Source: Ignavibacteria bacterium (GTDB taxonomy: Bacteria; Bacteroidota; Ignavibacteria; Kapaibacteriales; UBA4661). Taken from it: a stretch of 54,310 nucleotides of DNA. The position numbers and the translations under genes are program-made. Under the pieces are notes generated by a model. It was not told the DNA's origin and made no database searches. It was given only the letters and a program-made list of their open reading frames with translations. The stretch is from assembly GCA_013298775.1 (NCBI GenBank), contig JAAFIV010000030.1:1-54310 (forward strand), written 5' to 3'. Position 1 is the first letter of the stretch. Each line of letters opens with the position of its first letter. Below, piece after piece: positions 43,274 to 53,013 of the stretch.

Positions 43274-46261
43274 ATGAATCCTTCGTCCACCACCCCAGCC
43301 GCAAATCCACTTCTCTCCAACTTCGACGTTTTCTCCACACGCCACATCGGACCAAATGCCGACGAACAGGCACGAATGCTGGCGCGAATCGGCGTTGCTT
43401 CGATGGAGCAGCTTATTCAAGAAACTGTTCCTGAGAGCATTCGCTTGAAGCAACCGCTTCGCTTGCAACCCGCACAAACAGAGCATGAATTTCTCGCTGA
43501 CCTCAAAGCAACGGCGACCGAAAATACCGTGATGAAATCCTACATCGGTCTTGGCTACTACGATTGCATCACACCGCCCGTGATTTTGCGTAATGTGATG
43601 GAAAATCCAGGCTGGTACACGCAATACACGCCCTACCAAGCGGAAATCGCTCAGGGACGGCTTGAATCCTTGCTCAATTTCCAAACAATGGTGATTGACC
43701 TCACAAAGCTCGAAATTGCCAACGCATCCTTGCTGGACGAAGCAACGGCGGCGGCTGAAGCAATGCACCTCATGTTTGCAGCGCGGGTGAAGGAATCCGT
43801 GCAGAAAAATGCGAACGTATTGTTTGTGTCGGATGAATGTTTTCCGCAAACGATTGACCTCCTCCGAACCCGCACCGAACCTATTGGTGTGGAGTTATTG
43901 ATTGGCAATTATGCAACATTAGATTGGGAAAAACACCCAAATATTTTTGGCGCAATTTTGCAATATCCCGCAGCTTCAGGCGAGGTGCATGATTACCGCG
44001 CATTCTGCGATGCGGCACACGCACACCACGCAATGGTCTGTGTTGCGGCGGATTTGATGAGCCTACTTTTGCTCACACCTCCGGGCGAATTTGGCGCAGA
44101 TATTGCCGTTGGCTCGGCGCAGCGATTTGGTGTGCCGCTTGGCTACGGTGGTCCGCACGCGGCGTATTTTGCCACGAAAGAAGAGTACAAGCGGCTTCTG
44201 CCCGGTCGCATTATCGGCGTTTCGATTGACGCGCAAGGCAGCGTGGCGTACCGAATGGCATTGCAAACCCGCGAGCAGCACATCAAGCGCGACAAAGCCA
44301 CCAGCAACATCTGCACTGCACAAGCACTACTCTCGAATATGGCGGCAATGTACGCGGTCTGGCACGGTCCGAGCGGCTTAAAATCTATTGCAACGCGGAT
44401 TCATTGTCTCACAACAGTTCTCGCAAAATCGCTCACCACGCTTGGTTTCAACGTGGCGAACGAGTATTGGTTTGATACGCTCACCATTTCTTTCGACCAC
44501 GAGCGCACAAAAGAAAACATCCGCAAACACGCAAACACGCACAGCATCAACTTCCGCTACGCCGCAGACGGCTCAGAATCTCACTTTGTGGGCGTTTCGC
44601 TGGATGAAACCACGACGCTGAACGATGTACAGCTCATCATCACAGCATTTGCGCGGGCAACGGGCAAAGATTTATCGCGTCTCAATTTCGACGAGGTTGC
44701 TGCAACGCAAGATTTAATGCACCTTCCGAAGAAATTGACCCGCACCTCGCAGTATCTCACACATCCCGTTTTCAATCGCTACCACTCTGAACACGAGATG
44801 CTGCGCTATGTGAAGCACCTTGAGAACAAAGATTTATCGCTCACACATTCGATGATTGCGCTTGGTTCTTGCACAATGAAACTGAACGCCACAACCGAGA
44901 TGATTCCCGTAACATGGCGTGAATTCAACGGTCTGCATCCTTTCGCGCCCGTGCAGCAGGCGCAGGGCTATCAACGTATTTTCAAGGAATTGGAAGACGC
45001 GCTCTCTGAAATTACTGGCTTCCCAGGCGTTTCCTTGCAGCCAAACGCTGGCGCACAGGGCGAGTATGCAGGTCTCATGGTCATTCGTGCGTATCACCTT
45101 TCGCGTGGCAATGGGCATCGGAATATTGCGCTTATTCCATCGTCTGCACACGGCACAAATCCTGCGTCGGCGGTGATGGCGGGAATGAAAGTGGTGGTCG
45201 TTGGTGTGGATGAACGTGGCAATATCGACATGGACGATTTGCGCAAAAAAGCCGACGAACACGCACCAAACCTTGCCGCGCTCATGGTAACATATCCTTC
45301 GACGCATGGCGTGTTTGAATCCACCATCAAGGAAATATGCGCTTTGGTGCATGAAAAAGGTGGTCAGGTCTATATGGACGGCGCGAATATGAACGCGCAA
45401 GTTGGTTTGACCAGTCCCGCGATGATTGGCGCGGATGTGTGCCATTTGAATTTGCACAAAACCTTCTGCATCCCGCATGGCGGCGGCGGTCCGGGCATGG
45501 GTCCAATTTGCGTAGCGGCGCATCTTGCCCCCTTCCTTCCAGGACACAGCCTCATCCCAACAGGCGGCGACAAGGCTATTTCTGCGATTTCGGCGGCTCC
45601 TTGGGGCAGCGCGAGCATTTTGCTCATTTCCTACGCCTACATTCGTCTCATGGGCGGCGGCGGCTTGACGCGGGCAACGGAAGTGGCGATTTTGAATGCA
45701 AACTACATCAAAGCCCGCTTGGATGCTCATTATCCCGTGTTGTATTCTGGCGAAAGTGGTCGCGCCGCACACGAACTGATTTTCGACCTCCGCGAGTTCA
45801 AAAAACACGGTGGCATCGAAGCTGAAGACGTAGCAAAGCGGCTTATGGACTACGGCTTCCACGCGCCGACGCTTTCTTTCCCCGTTCCTGGGACAATCAT
45901 GGTCGAGCCGACGGAAAGTGAATCACTAGAAGAACTTGACCGTTTCTGCGAGGCGATGTTGCAAATCCGCAAGGAAATTCAAGCCGTGATTGACGGCACA
46001 GCAGACAAAGACGACAACGTGCTGAAACACGCTCCGCACACCTCGCACGTGGTTACTGCCGACCTCTGGCAACACGCATATACCCGTCAGGAAGCCGCAT
46101 ATCCGCTTGCGTGGGTGCGCGAACGCAAGTTCTGGCCAACTGTTGGGCGTGTGAACAATACGCATGGCGACCGCACACTGATTTGCGCTTGCCCGCCGAT
46201 GGAAAGCTATATGGAAAATGATGGCGTAAGTACGAGTATTGGTGCGTCTTCGGTGGCGTAA
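43274..46261 (+). CDS. gcvP: Glycine dehydrogenase (decarboxylating), P-protein
   Basis: This 995-residue PLP enzyme is the glycine cleavage system P-protein, which decarboxylates glycine and loads the aminomethyl group onto the H-protein. It is the fused form (both halves in one chain). Visible signatures are [20 protein letters not shown] at the N-terminus, [19 protein letters not shown], and the C-terminal half with [39 protein letters not shown] holds the PLP lysine at about Lys729. Length is normal. The partner genes gcvT and gcvH are not adjacent. A family A repeat lies just upstream and no glycine riboswitch is seen in the leader. Confidence 0.97.
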   Translation: MNPSSTTPAANPLLSNFDVFSTRHIGPNADEQARMLARIGVASMEQLIQETVPESIRLKQPLRLQPAQTEHEFLADLKATATENTVMKSYIGLGYYDCITPPVILRNVMENPGWYTQYTPYQAEIAQGRLESLLNFQTMVIDLTKLEIANASLLDEATAAAEAMHLMFAARVKESVQKNANVLFVSDECFPQTIDLLRTRTEPIGVELLIGNYATLDWEKHPNIFGAILQYPAASGEVHDYRAFCDAAHAHHAMVCVAADLMSLLLLTPPGEFGADIAVGSAQRFGVPLGYGGPHAAYFATKEEYKRLLPGRIIGVSIDAQGSVAYRMALQTREQHIKRDKATSNICTAQALLSNMAAMYAVWHGPSGLKSIATRIHCLTTVLAKSLTTLGFNVANEYWFDTLTISFDHERTKENIRKHANTHSINFRYAADGSESHFVGVSLDETTTLNDVQLIITAFARATGKDLSRLNFDEVAATQDLMHLPKKLTRTSQYLTHPVFNRYHSEHEMLRYVKHLENKDLSLTHSMIALGSCTMKLNATTEMIPVTWREFNGLHPFAPVQQAQGYQRIFKELEDALSEITGFPGVSLQPNAGAQGEYAGLMVIRAYHLSRGNGHRNIALIPSSAHGTNPASAVMAGMKVVVVGVDERGNIDMDDLRKKADEHAPNLAALMVTYPSTHGVFESTIKEICALVHEKGGQVYMDGANMNAQVGLTSPAMIGADVCHLNLHKTFCIPHGGGGPGMGPICVAAHLAPFLPGHSLIPTGGDKAISAISAAPWGSASILLISYAYIRLMGGGGLTRATEVAILNANYIKARLDAHYPVLYSGESGRAAHELIFDLREFKKHGGIEAEDVAKRLMDYGFHAPTLSFPVPGTIMVEPTESESLEELDRFCEAMLQIRKEIQAVIDGTADKDDNVLKHAPHTSHVVTADLWQHAYTRQEAAYPLAWVRERKFWPTVGRVNNTHGDRTLICACPPMESYMENDGVSTSIGASSVA

Positions 46262-46284
46262 TACAAGGTTTCAAAACAAGATAT

Positions 46285-46345
46285 TTTCCCCGTTCTGCCG
46301 ATTGACGATGACTTTGTAGCTTCGGTAGAGCGGGTTTCATGGTGT
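46285..46345. repeat. Family B-related module
   Basis: CCCCGTTCTGCCG at 46289 and CGGTAGAGCGGGTTTCATGG at 46323 resemble the GTGAAACCCGTTCTACCG module at 30087 (inverted). It lies between gcvP and lspA and may explain the open frame before the lspA start. Confidence 0.45.
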
Positions 46346-46371
46346 TTCTCTTACCATTTTCCCCACGTTCT

Positions 46372-46983
46372 ATGCGTATTCGCAATGCTGGATTTATCCT
46401 CTTTTCCCTCTGCTTAATTCTTCTCGACCAAATCACGAAAATTGCCGTCAAGGGCTTTCACATTGGTTCGTGGCAGCATCAAGGAATGACGCTGTACGAG
46501 AGCATTGAGATTGTGGGCGATGCTGTGCGCTGCACGTTTGTCGAAAATCCAGGAATGGCATTTGGGATTAGCTTTGGTGCGGGAAAGATTTTTTTGAGCC
46601 TTTTTTCTGTATTGGCAAGCGGCGTACTAGTGTGGTATTTGGCACGGTTGGAAACGCCGAGTTTTGGCGCGAAACTGGCTCTGGCACTCATCTTTGCCGG
46701 TGCGACGGGAAATTTAATTGACCGCGTATTTTATGGCGTATTCTACGGCGAATCACCGCTTTTTTACGGCAAAGTTGTGGATTTTATTGATGTGGATATT
46801 CCTGACCTCGCCTTCTTTGGGCGGGAATACACGCGCTTTTGGGTCTTTAATGTGGCGGATTCTTGTGTGAGTGTGGGTATGGTCTTTATGCTGTTTTTTA
46901 ATAAGCATTTGCCATTTTTACAGGAAAAATCTTCTGCCACAGTTGCAGAAGCTGCGTCAAGTCTTGAAATGCCAATGAAATAG
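46372..46983 (+). CDS. lspA: Lipoprotein signal peptidase
   Basis: Started at ATG 46372, this 203-residue integral membrane aspartic protease cleaves signal peptides from prolipoproteins. It shows LILLDQITKIAVK in the first helix, FVENPGMAFGISFGAG, LALALIFAGATGNLIDRVFYG with one catalytic Asp and FWVFNVADSCVSVG with the other. An upstream ATG at 46339 would add 11 residues but lies in a repeat-like stretch. Slightly long inserts (GESPLFYGKVVDFIDVDIP) are usual in Bacteroidota LspA. It would process the lipoproteins encoded nearby. A terminator follows. Confidence 0.95.
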   Translation: MRIRNAGFILFSLCLILLDQITKIAVKGFHIGSWQHQGMTLYESIEIVGDAVRCTFVENPGMAFGISFGAGKIFLSLFSVLASGVLVWYLARLETPSFGAKLALALIFAGATGNLIDRVFYGVFYGESPLFYGKVVDFIDVDIPDLAFFGREYTRFWVFNVADSCVSVGMVFMLFFNKHLPFLQEKSSATVAEAASSLEMPMK

Positions 46984-47028
46984 ATATTCCATCAGCACGT
47001 TTTTGCTACCGTACTTAAAAAAGTTTTG

Positions 47029-47072
47029 CCCAAACATCAGAGAGAATCTTGTGTTTGGGCATTTCATTTCTT
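47029..47072 (+). terminator. Terminator after lspA
   Basis: GCCCAAACA and TGTTTGGGC pair around CATCAGAGAGAATCTTG, followed by ATTTCATTTCTT. It stands about 45 bases after the lspA stop codon. Confidence 0.7.
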
Positions 47073-47297
47073 AGGGCAGCGTCATTAACTAGAGTGCATT
47101 ACCTTTCAGAACAGCTTTAAAACAACGATGGACGACACCGTGCCAGTATCGTCCAACTTGTTCCCCTTCCTTTGGGAGTGCCTATGATAAGGAGCTTCCG
47201 TTATATTTTCAAATTCAAAGGAAGTCTTTTTGATTCAGACTAAGGTCTCTTTTGTTGTGGTATGACTATCTCTATTACTAATTGTATGCCAAAAAAA

Positions 47298-47332
47298 ATA
47301 AAGCCGTTTTTTGCTACAAAAAGGCTTTTTAG
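47298..47332. terminator. Second hairpin with T run
   Basis: AAAGCCGTTTTTT and AAAAAGGCTTTTT form a stem around GCTAC. It can serve as a terminator in either direction. No gene ends close before it on the plus strand, so its target is unclear. Confidence 0.5.
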
Positions 47333-47556
47333 AGTTTGAAATGTCTCATTTTTGATTTGCTTTTATCGCATTTTTGATAGTCTTTCTCTGTTTCTTGAGA
47401 TATTTTTTTACCCCATTATTGTGAAGTAGATACTCTGTGAGTATCTACGAAGTATGGTCATCGCTGATGCTTCGTTCTGGCACATATCGTCTGGTTGCTG
47501 AGATTTTTGTATATTCATAAAAATAATTTTTACCACACTTTCCAACAACTTTCATT

Positions 47557-48231
47557 ATGAGCATTCCACTTCGAGTAATAGTCACGGGCGCGACGGGAAT
47601 GGTCGGCGAGGGCGTACTTCATGAGTGCTTGCGGCATCCCACCGTAGAATTGGTGCTGGTAATTGGGCGCAAACCGTGCGGTGTGCAGCATCCGAAACTT
47701 ACGGAAATCATTCACGGCGATTTATCCGATATTGCTCCCCTGAAAGAGCGTCTAACAGGCTTCAATGCGTGCTTCTTTTGTGCGGGAGTCTCATCGGTAG
47801 GGCTTTCGGAAGCAGAATATACCAAAATTACATATACGCTTACACTAAACTTCGCACGTACTCTTGCTTCGGTGAACCCCGACGTGACCTTTTGCTATGT
47901 TTCCGGCTCAGGCACAAACAGCAGCGAGAAGAGTGGCAGTATGTGGGCGCGAGTAAAAGGTAAAACCGAAAATGACCTTTTTACATTGCCCTTCAAGCGA
48001 GTGTTTGCCTTCCGTCCAGGCTATATGCACCCTACGCCAGGCTTAAAAAATACGCTCTCATTTGTGAAGTATGTTTCCTGGCTATATCCGATTATTCGTG
48101 CGCTAACCTCGAATATCGCCTCGACACTGGCGGAGGTTGGTGTGGCGATGATACATGTGGCACAAAACGGCGCGGAGAAGCGAGTTTTAGAAGTACGAGA
48201 TATTATTGGAGTGGCGGCAAATGAGATTTAA
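47557..48231 (+). CDS. NAD(P)-binding epimerase-like protein
   Basis: This 224-residue protein has a Rossmann fold of the extended/atypical SDR kind. It starts RVIVTGATGMVGEGVLHECL (glycine-rich nucleotide motif) and continues VLVIGRKPCG, HGDLSDIAPLKERLTG, ACFFCAGVSSVGLSE, TFCYVSGSGTNSSE and ARVKGKTENDLF, an incomplete form of the S-Y-x3-K arrangement with Lys retained (WARVKGK). FAFRPGYMHPTPGLKN follows. Similar proteins are annotated as NAD-dependent epimerases or HTATIP2-like oxidoreductases. The substrate is unknown. It stands alone. Confidence 0.85.
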   Translation: MSIPLRVIVTGATGMVGEGVLHECLRHPTVELVLVIGRKPCGVQHPKLTEIIHGDLSDIAPLKERLTGFNACFFCAGVSSVGLSEAEYTKITYTLTLNFARTLASVNPDVTFCYVSGSGTNSSEKSGSMWARVKGKTENDLFTLPFKRVFAFRPGYMHPTPGLKNTLSFVKYVSWLYPIIRALTSNIASTLAEVGVAMIHVAQNGAEKRVLEVRDIIGVAANEI

Positions 48232-48273
48232 TGCGGTCTTCGTCCTAGATATATCCTAAAAAGGGTGAGACGC

Positions 48274-48336
48274 TCTTCCCGTGCCACGGCTCAAGGAGTG
48301 CAGAAACGCTGCCGTAGTACAGGTTTCACGGTATGC
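48274..48336. repeat. Family B-related copy 6
   Basis: CTTCCCGTGCCACGGCTCAA then GGAGTGCAGAAACGCTGCCG and ACAGGTTTCACGGTA share the modules GGAGTGC-x-AAACGCTGCC and GGGTTTCACGG with copies near 16320 and 30020. The right side is incomplete. Confidence 0.6.
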
Positions 48337-48460
48337 AATTTCCACCTGTACTCAAGTATAGCTGATACAACCTGCATCCAACAAATATGTACAACAAATA
48401 TGTACAACAATGAATGCCTCATCAAACCTGCTAGTCCGTCAAACAAATGTTTAGCGTCTT

Positions 48461-48535
48461 GTGGCGCAGACGAGAGTGTTACGCGCTACCGCACAATACT
48501 GGCTTCGGTAGCCACAGACACTCTTGTCTGTGCCT
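48461..48535. repeat. Palindromic repeat, family A copy 5
   Basis: GTGGCGCAGACGAGAGTGTT and GGCTTCGGTAGCCACAGACA with CTCTTGTCTGTGCC make up the halves. Outer segments GTCCGTCAAACAAATGT and ACATTTGACAGAC are also inverted. Confidence 0.75.
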
Positions 48536-48696
48536 CTTCAAATACATTTGACAGACTACGACACTCTCCAAAGAACGCACGGTCGTGAGTACATAATTTT
48601 TCTACTTTTTGTAACCAAGTTCTTCCCTGCGGCTTATTCTCTGTACAACCATGATGAAATCATCTTCACACAATTTTTCATATTTTTTGTACAGCT

Positions 48697-49506
48697 ATGA
48701 ATATCTTCTCTTCTTCTCGCCTTACCGCACCAGTATTTGTGCGCTCTTCTCGTCTTTTTCATTTCTCGCAGCGTTCTGTTACGTTTGGCGCACTCTTGGT
48801 ATTGGCTGCTTTTGTGAGTTCTTGCGGCAACTTCTGGAGCGGTCTTGGTACCTCATTGCAAGGAAGCGGCATCTCAAAAACAGAAAAGCGCGATGTGGCA
48901 GCGTTTACCCGCATTGTCAATACGATTCCGATTGATATTGAGGCAACAACAAAGCAAGACCAACAGCTTGAACTTACTGGCGATGATAATGTTTTGCCCT
49001 ACGTAAAAACCACTGTTTCTGGCGGAACACTCTTTGTGGACACCACCGAGCCGCTCTTGAATTGGTCGAACAAAACGACATTGCGCTTGAAAATTTCCAT
49101 GAGAACATTGGAATCGGTTGAAGTGAGTGGCGTTGGCAGCGTTACCGCCGAGCCTCTTGAAACACCGACAATGCGAGTAGCCATGAGCGGTGCGGGAAAT
49201 ATTACACTGAATAAAGTGAAAGTGCAAGAGTTCTCCGCATCGGTATCGGGCGTGGGACAAGTACGCGTACAAGGCGAGGCTGATAGAGGGGAATTGGACT
49301 TGAGCGGTGCAGGAAACATACAAGCACGCTCTCTGGTGCTGAAGCAAGCAAATGTGCGCGTTTCAGGCGTTGGTTCGGCGTATGTTTCCGTTCTTCAGAC
49401 GTTAGATGCTGCGGTTTCTGGTGCAGGAAATGTCATCTACTACGGCTCTCCAGCGACCGTAAACCGCAGCATTTCTGGTGTTGGCAGCATTCGTCGTGGT
49501 GAGTAA
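48697..49506 (+). CDS. DUF2807 (GIN-domain) lipoprotein
   Basis: This 269-residue protein has a hydrophobic N-terminal stretch and lipobox AAFVSSC (Cys43), so it should be a lipoprotein processed by LspA. The mature part is a DUF2807 beta-helix built from alternating motifs, SVEVSGVGSVTAEPL, MRVAMSGAGNITL, FSASVSGVGQVRVQG, GELDLSGAGNIQAR and AAVSGAGNVIYYG, ending SISGVGSIRRG. These domains (head GIN) are frequent in the Bacteroidota envelope; the function is not established, though structural, adhesin-like roles are proposed. A perfect terminator follows. Confidence 0.9.
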   Translation: MNIFSSSRLTAPVFVRSSRLFHFSQRSVTFGALLVLAAFVSSCGNFWSGLGTSLQGSGISKTEKRDVAAFTRIVNTIPIDIEATTKQDQQLELTGDDNVLPYVKTTVSGGTLFVDTTEPLLNWSNKTTLRLKISMRTLESVEVSGVGSVTAEPLETPTMRVAMSGAGNITLNKVKVQEFSASVSGVGQVRVQGEADRGELDLSGAGNIQARSLVLKQANVRVSGVGSAYVSVLQTLDAAVSGAGNVIYYGSPATVNRSISGVGSIRRGE

Positions 49507-49556
49507 TGCGAAAATGACGGACTGCATGCGATACAACAAAGCAAAAACGACAAAAC

Positions 49557-49600
49557 AAAAGAGTGTTACCTACAATGAAGTAGATAACACTCTTTTCTGT
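49557..49600. terminator. Bidirectional terminator
   Basis: AAAAGAGTGTTA (49557-49568) pairs with TAACACTCTTTT (49584-49595), with an inner CTAC/GTAG pair. It serves the DUF2807 gene on the plus strand and citrate synthase on the minus strand. Confidence 0.85.
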
Positions 49601-49670
49601 TTTTGGGGTACATTGTACCCAGATTTGCTAGATTCAATTGTAGAAAGATTGATTGTTTCAATTCTTATTC

Positions 49671-50951
49671 TTAGCTCATACCAAGCAATTTCTTGATACC
49701 AGGCGTGGTCAAACCTTTCGGGCGGGTAATCGGTGCGCCTGAAGCCCGCGCCAGTACAAGTTGAGCCGAAATACCCATTGCGCGAGATACGCCAAACATG
49801 ACGGTATAGAACTCGAATTCGGTCATGCCGTAGTAATTGAGCAATGAGCCAGAAGCCGCATCCACATTGGGCCAAACGTTCTTTGCTTTACCGTGTTCGG
49901 TCAATACTTTTGGTGCAATTTGGAAAAGTTTATCCACGATGCCAAATACTTTATCATCCACGCAGTTTTGCTTGCCGAAGTTGTAAAATGCGGTGAAGCG
50001 TGGGTCGGTAACGCGCAACACAGCGTGTCCGTACCCAGGAATAACTTGTCCACCATTCAACAATCCCCAAAGCTCTTTTGTCAATTCTTCGTCGCTGGGA
50101 ACGCCGCCAAATTTCTCATGCAATTCCAACACAAACGACAAACATTCTTGATTTGCCAAGCCGTGCAGCGGTCCTGCAAGCCCGTTCATTGCTGCGCTGA
50201 AAGAATAGAACAAGTCTGAAAGTGCCGATGAAACAGTGTTTGCAGTAAATGCGCTCACGTTACCGCCTTCATGGTCGGAGTGCAATACGAGATACATGCG
50301 AATAAGCTCGGTGAAACGGCTGTTCGTGTCTGGCAAGCCCAGCATATAAGCGAAGTTCGCGCCCCAGTCGAGGTCGGTGCGAGGCTGAATACGCTCACCT
50401 TTATCGAAACGCATACGGTAAATTGCTGCGGCAATGGTCGTGATGCGGGAAAGCAGCAAGAAAGAGTCTTCCAGCATGTACATCCACATCTTATCTTTGG
50501 CTTTACCAGAGTCGTAGGCACGGCGGAAGTTCGATTCGCGCTCCATCACAAGGATTGCGGTGGAAAGCATCACCATCGGATGGGAATCGCGCGGCATCGC
50601 TTCCAAGACGTTCCAGACGTAGTAGGGGACAGAGGAATTGCGGGTAAACATATCGTGAAGCTCAGTGCGCTCGGCATCATTGGGAAATGCGCCTGTGCAA
50701 AGCAAAAAGAAAATATCTTCGGGCTGGGCTTTGGTAAGTTCCAAAATAGGGATATTGCGAATACGCAAGCCTTCATCAGGGTTTACGGTCGAGGTGTCGC
50801 ATATCATCGCTGGAACACCGCGAATGCCGCCAAGAACTTGTCCGGCTGTAATTTCTCCGATTTTTGTTTCTTCATGCTGTTTCGCCATTTGTTTGCGCTC
50901 AACGCGCATGGTTTCAGCGATTTCAGCCATTTTGGCGGCAATCAATTTCAT
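49671..50951 (-). CDS. Citrate synthase (eukaryotic/mitochondrial type)
   Basis: This 426-residue enzyme condenses acetyl-CoA with oxaloacetate. It is of the mitochondrial-like type rather than the GltA type. It has an N-terminal helical extension (AEIAETMRVERKQMAKQHE), then IGEITAGQVLGGIRGV, MYLVLHSDHEGGNVSAFTAN and HGLANQECLSFVLEL. VIPGYGHAVLRVTDPR holds one catalytic His, WPNVDAASGSLLNYYGM holds the catalytic Asp, and ERIQPRTDLDWGANFAYML precedes these motifs. Eukaryotic-type enzymes are known in some Bacteroidota and Chlorobiota. It is monocistronic, with a terminator downstream shared with the DUF2807 gene. Confidence 0.95.
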   Translation of the reverse strand: MKLIAAKMAEIAETMRVERKQMAKQHEETKIGEITAGQVLGGIRGVPAMICDTSTVNPDEGLRIRNIPILELTKAQPEDIFFLLCTGAFPNDAERTELHDMFTRNSSVPYYVWNVLEAMPRDSHPMVMLSTAILVMERESNFRRAYDSGKAKDKMWMYMLEDSFLLLSRITTIAAAIYRMRFDKGERIQPRTDLDWGANFAYMLGLPDTNSRFTELIRMYLVLHSDHEGGNVSAFTANTVSSALSDLFYSFSAAMNGLAGPLHGLANQECLSFVLELHEKFGGVPSDEELTKELWGLLNGGQVIPGYGHAVLRVTDPRFTAFYNFGKQNCVDDKVFGIVDKLFQIAPKVLTEHGKAKNVWPNVDAASGSLLNYYGMTEFEFYTVMFGVSRAMGISAQLVLARASGAPITRPKGLTTPGIKKLLGMS

Positions 50952-51392
50952 GAATCACTCCGATAAATTCTGGTGGTTGAAAGGAAAGAATTGATAAATT
51001 TCGTCAGCTAGTGGCGCGGACACTCTCGTTTGCGTCTCGTATTGTGCAGATGCCCAACACCGCATAAAATCTACATCCTGAACGATGGAGCAAAAGGTGT
51101 CCATTTGCTGTGGGCAAAAATACACAAAAATATGACGTTTGCAAATACAGAAACAAGAATGTTCGCACCATTCGCAAAACCGCATAAATACTGGCTTTGC
51201 AGAACTGGAACAAACATTCTTGTTTGTATGATTTTGTCAAATATCGCTTGTGCTCAATATTGCATGAACATCGCTCAAAGCCGCATGAGAGCGATATAGC
51301 ACAAAGATAATGACTCTTGGGAATGAATTTTAGTGTACAACATCGGCAAACTAAAGCAACGAAGGTTCTCAAAACCCTATCAATTCTTGTCT
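50952..51392. other. Intergenic region with decayed family A repeats
   Basis: No gene is supported. GTGGCGCGGACACTCTCG at 51011 and GGAACAAACATTCTTGTTTG at 51207 look like eroded halves of family A; another fragment is ACAAGAATGTTCGCACC at 51152. The rest carries no recognised signal. Confidence 0.5.
51010..51230. repeat. Decayed family A repeats
   Basis: At least three family A half-stems (51010-51037, 51150-51170, 51190-51230) occur with mismatches in one gap, as if one or two ancient copies had been eroded and rearranged. Confidence 0.45.
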
Positions 51393-52613
51393 TTAGTGCG
51401 CCGCAACGCCATTGGTCGTTGCACCGCGAAAACCGAGTACATTGCCTACTTCATCGAAGGTTTCGACAATGCGGTCGAGATGATGTTTCTCGTGCGAAGC
51501 CATGTAGCTCGTGCGCATCATGCTCATATTCGGCGGTACGCCAGGCGGAATGAAAGCATTCACGAAGACATCGCGGTTGTAGAGCTGCCGCCAGTACATA
51601 AGCGCGTTTTCGAGCGAACCGACAATTACTGGAACAATGCCCGTTTGATTATCCAACACATGGAAACCTTTCTCGCGCAAGCCTTTCCGCACATATCCTG
51701 CATTGCTTACCAATTTTGTAATCAATTCCGGCTGCTCTTCAAGAATTGCCAATGCTTCGATTGCTGCTGCGCACGAGGCGGGAGTTGGGCTGGCACTGAA
51801 AATGAGCGCGGGAGAATTGTGCTTCAAATAATTGATAACGCGCTCTGGACCAGCAACAAAGCCGCCCAGCGACGCGAAGGTTTTTGAGAATGTTCCCATA
51901 GTAATATCGGCTTCGTGGGTCAAGCCGAAGTGGCTTGCGGTACCGCGTCCGCCAACGCCAACAACGCCTGTTGCATGGGCATCATCCACCATCACGCGAG
52001 CATTGTATTTGCGGGCAACTTTGATAAGTTCTGGCAAGTTCACAATCGCACCTGTTACAGAGAACACGCCATCGGTAACAATAAATTTTCCTGCTGTGTC
52101 GGGGATTTTCGCAATCACGCGCTCAAGGTCCGCCATGTCGTTGTGCTTATAGCGCACAAACTCAGCAGTCGCGCCTTTTGCGAGCAATGCGCCGTTTACG
52201 ATACACGCATGATTTTCTTTGTCGGAAATCACGTAATCGCCACGTTGCACCAAGCCAGAAACCACGCCGAGAGCGGTTTGGTAGCCCGTGCTGTACAACA
52301 AGACCGATTCATATCCCAAAAACTTCGCAAAACGGGCTTCCAATTCATTATGAAGGTCAATCGTGCCAGTCAAATAGCGAGAACCGGAGCAGCTCGTACC
52401 GTATTTATCAATCGCGGCTTTTGCGGCTTCGCGCACGCGCGGATGCCCCGTCAAACCGAGATAATTATTCGAGCCAGCCATGATAACTTTACGTCCTTCC
52501 ATCATCACTTCTGGACCTTCATTTTCCTGAACAGCGCGAAAATACGGATACATATCCAGTGCCTTTACTTCGTCGGCGCGGGTAAACTCGAAGCATTTTT
52601 GAAACAAATCCAC
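51393..52613 (-). CDS. Alpha-oxoamine synthase, probably serine palmitoyltransferase
   Basis: This 406-residue PLP enzyme of the alpha-oxoamine synthase family (with KBL and BioF) has AGSNNYLGLTGHPRVREAA and SCSGSRYLTGTIDLHNELE. SDKENHACIVNGA has a PLP-stacking His, VMVDDAHATGVVG has the PLP Asp210 and His213, and MGTFSKTFASLGGFVAG has the PLP Lys244. The early YPYFRAVQENEGPEVMMEGR and SCSGSRYLTGT segments fit the bacterial serine palmitoyltransferase group, the first enzyme of sphingolipid synthesis, known in Bacteroidota. No other sphingolipid or biotin genes are adjacent, so the SPT assignment rests on sequence; BioF or KBL is the alternative. Confidence 0.85.
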   Translation of the reverse strand: MDLFQKCFEFTRADEVKALDMYPYFRAVQENEGPEVMMEGRKVIMAGSNNYLGLTGHPRVREAAKAAIDKYGTSCSGSRYLTGTIDLHNELEARFAKFLGYESVLLYSTGYQTALGVVSGLVQRGDYVISDKENHACIVNGALLAKGATAEFVRYKHNDMADLERVIAKIPDTAGKFIVTDGVFSVTGAIVNLPELIKVARKYNARVMVDDAHATGVVGVGGRGTASHFGLTHEADITMGTFSKTFASLGGFVAGPERVINYLKHNSPALIFSASPTPASCAAAIEALAILEEQPELITKLVSNAGYVRKGLREKGFHVLDNQTGIVPVIVGSLENALMYWRQLYNRDVFVNAFIPPGVPPNMSMMRTSYMASHEKHHLDRIVETFDEVGNVLGFRGATTNGVAAH

Positions 52614-53013
52614 TGTGCTACTCCTTGTGTAAAACTGGATTTGCTGAAGTCGAGCGTTGTGCTTGTTTCAGCAAATCTATAACAATGAAAAATGGTAATT
52701 TTCGGTGATAAAGCAACGGTATCAAATGGGTATCGCGCTAAGGTATAGCGGGCGTGGTGATGCGGTTGCAATTTAGTTGATATGTCAATTATTCCAAAGC
52801 GTCTGCAATATACAATTTATGCTGGAAATACGGAAAGAATCTTACGGAAATCTTTGGAAAAAGTTCATGTTTTGTGAATAATATAAGCAGTTTCAATTTC
52901 ACATCTTCAACACGAAACTTTGCTACGTGAGAAGAATTCACTAGTTTTGCAATCGCAATGACGCATATTGCATTCAAAAACTTTTCATACCATCTCATTC
53001 CTTTTGAACCATC
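52614..53013. other. Intergenic region between the SPT-like and YebC-family genes
   Basis: The two genes diverge here. No further gene or repeat is recognised in 400 bases. The right half is AT-rich and should contain the YebC-gene promoter. Confidence 0.5.

Larger units (their letters stand above)
46984..47556. other. Intergenic region between lspA and the SDR-like gene
   Basis: No gene is supported in 570 bases. It begins with the lspA terminator, is AT-rich in the centre with many stops in all frames, and has a second hairpin near 47300. The promoter of the next gene is expected near its end. Confidence 0.5.
48232..48696. other. Intergenic region with repeats before the DUF2807 gene
   Basis: This 465-base gap holds a family B-related module and a family A copy, with no supported gene. 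The last 100 bases are AT-rich and should contain the promoter of the DUF2807 lipoprotein gene. Confidence 0.5.

Noticed and set aside
44834-45862. 342-codon minus-strand frame opposite gcvP
   Set aside because: gcvP is complete with PLP motifs on the plus strand; the antisense product is His/Arg-rich without recognisable domains.
51915-52682. 255-codon plus-strand frame opposite the SPT-like gene
   Set aside because: The minus-strand enzyme is complete and conserved, and the antisense frame runs past its start into non-coding DNA.
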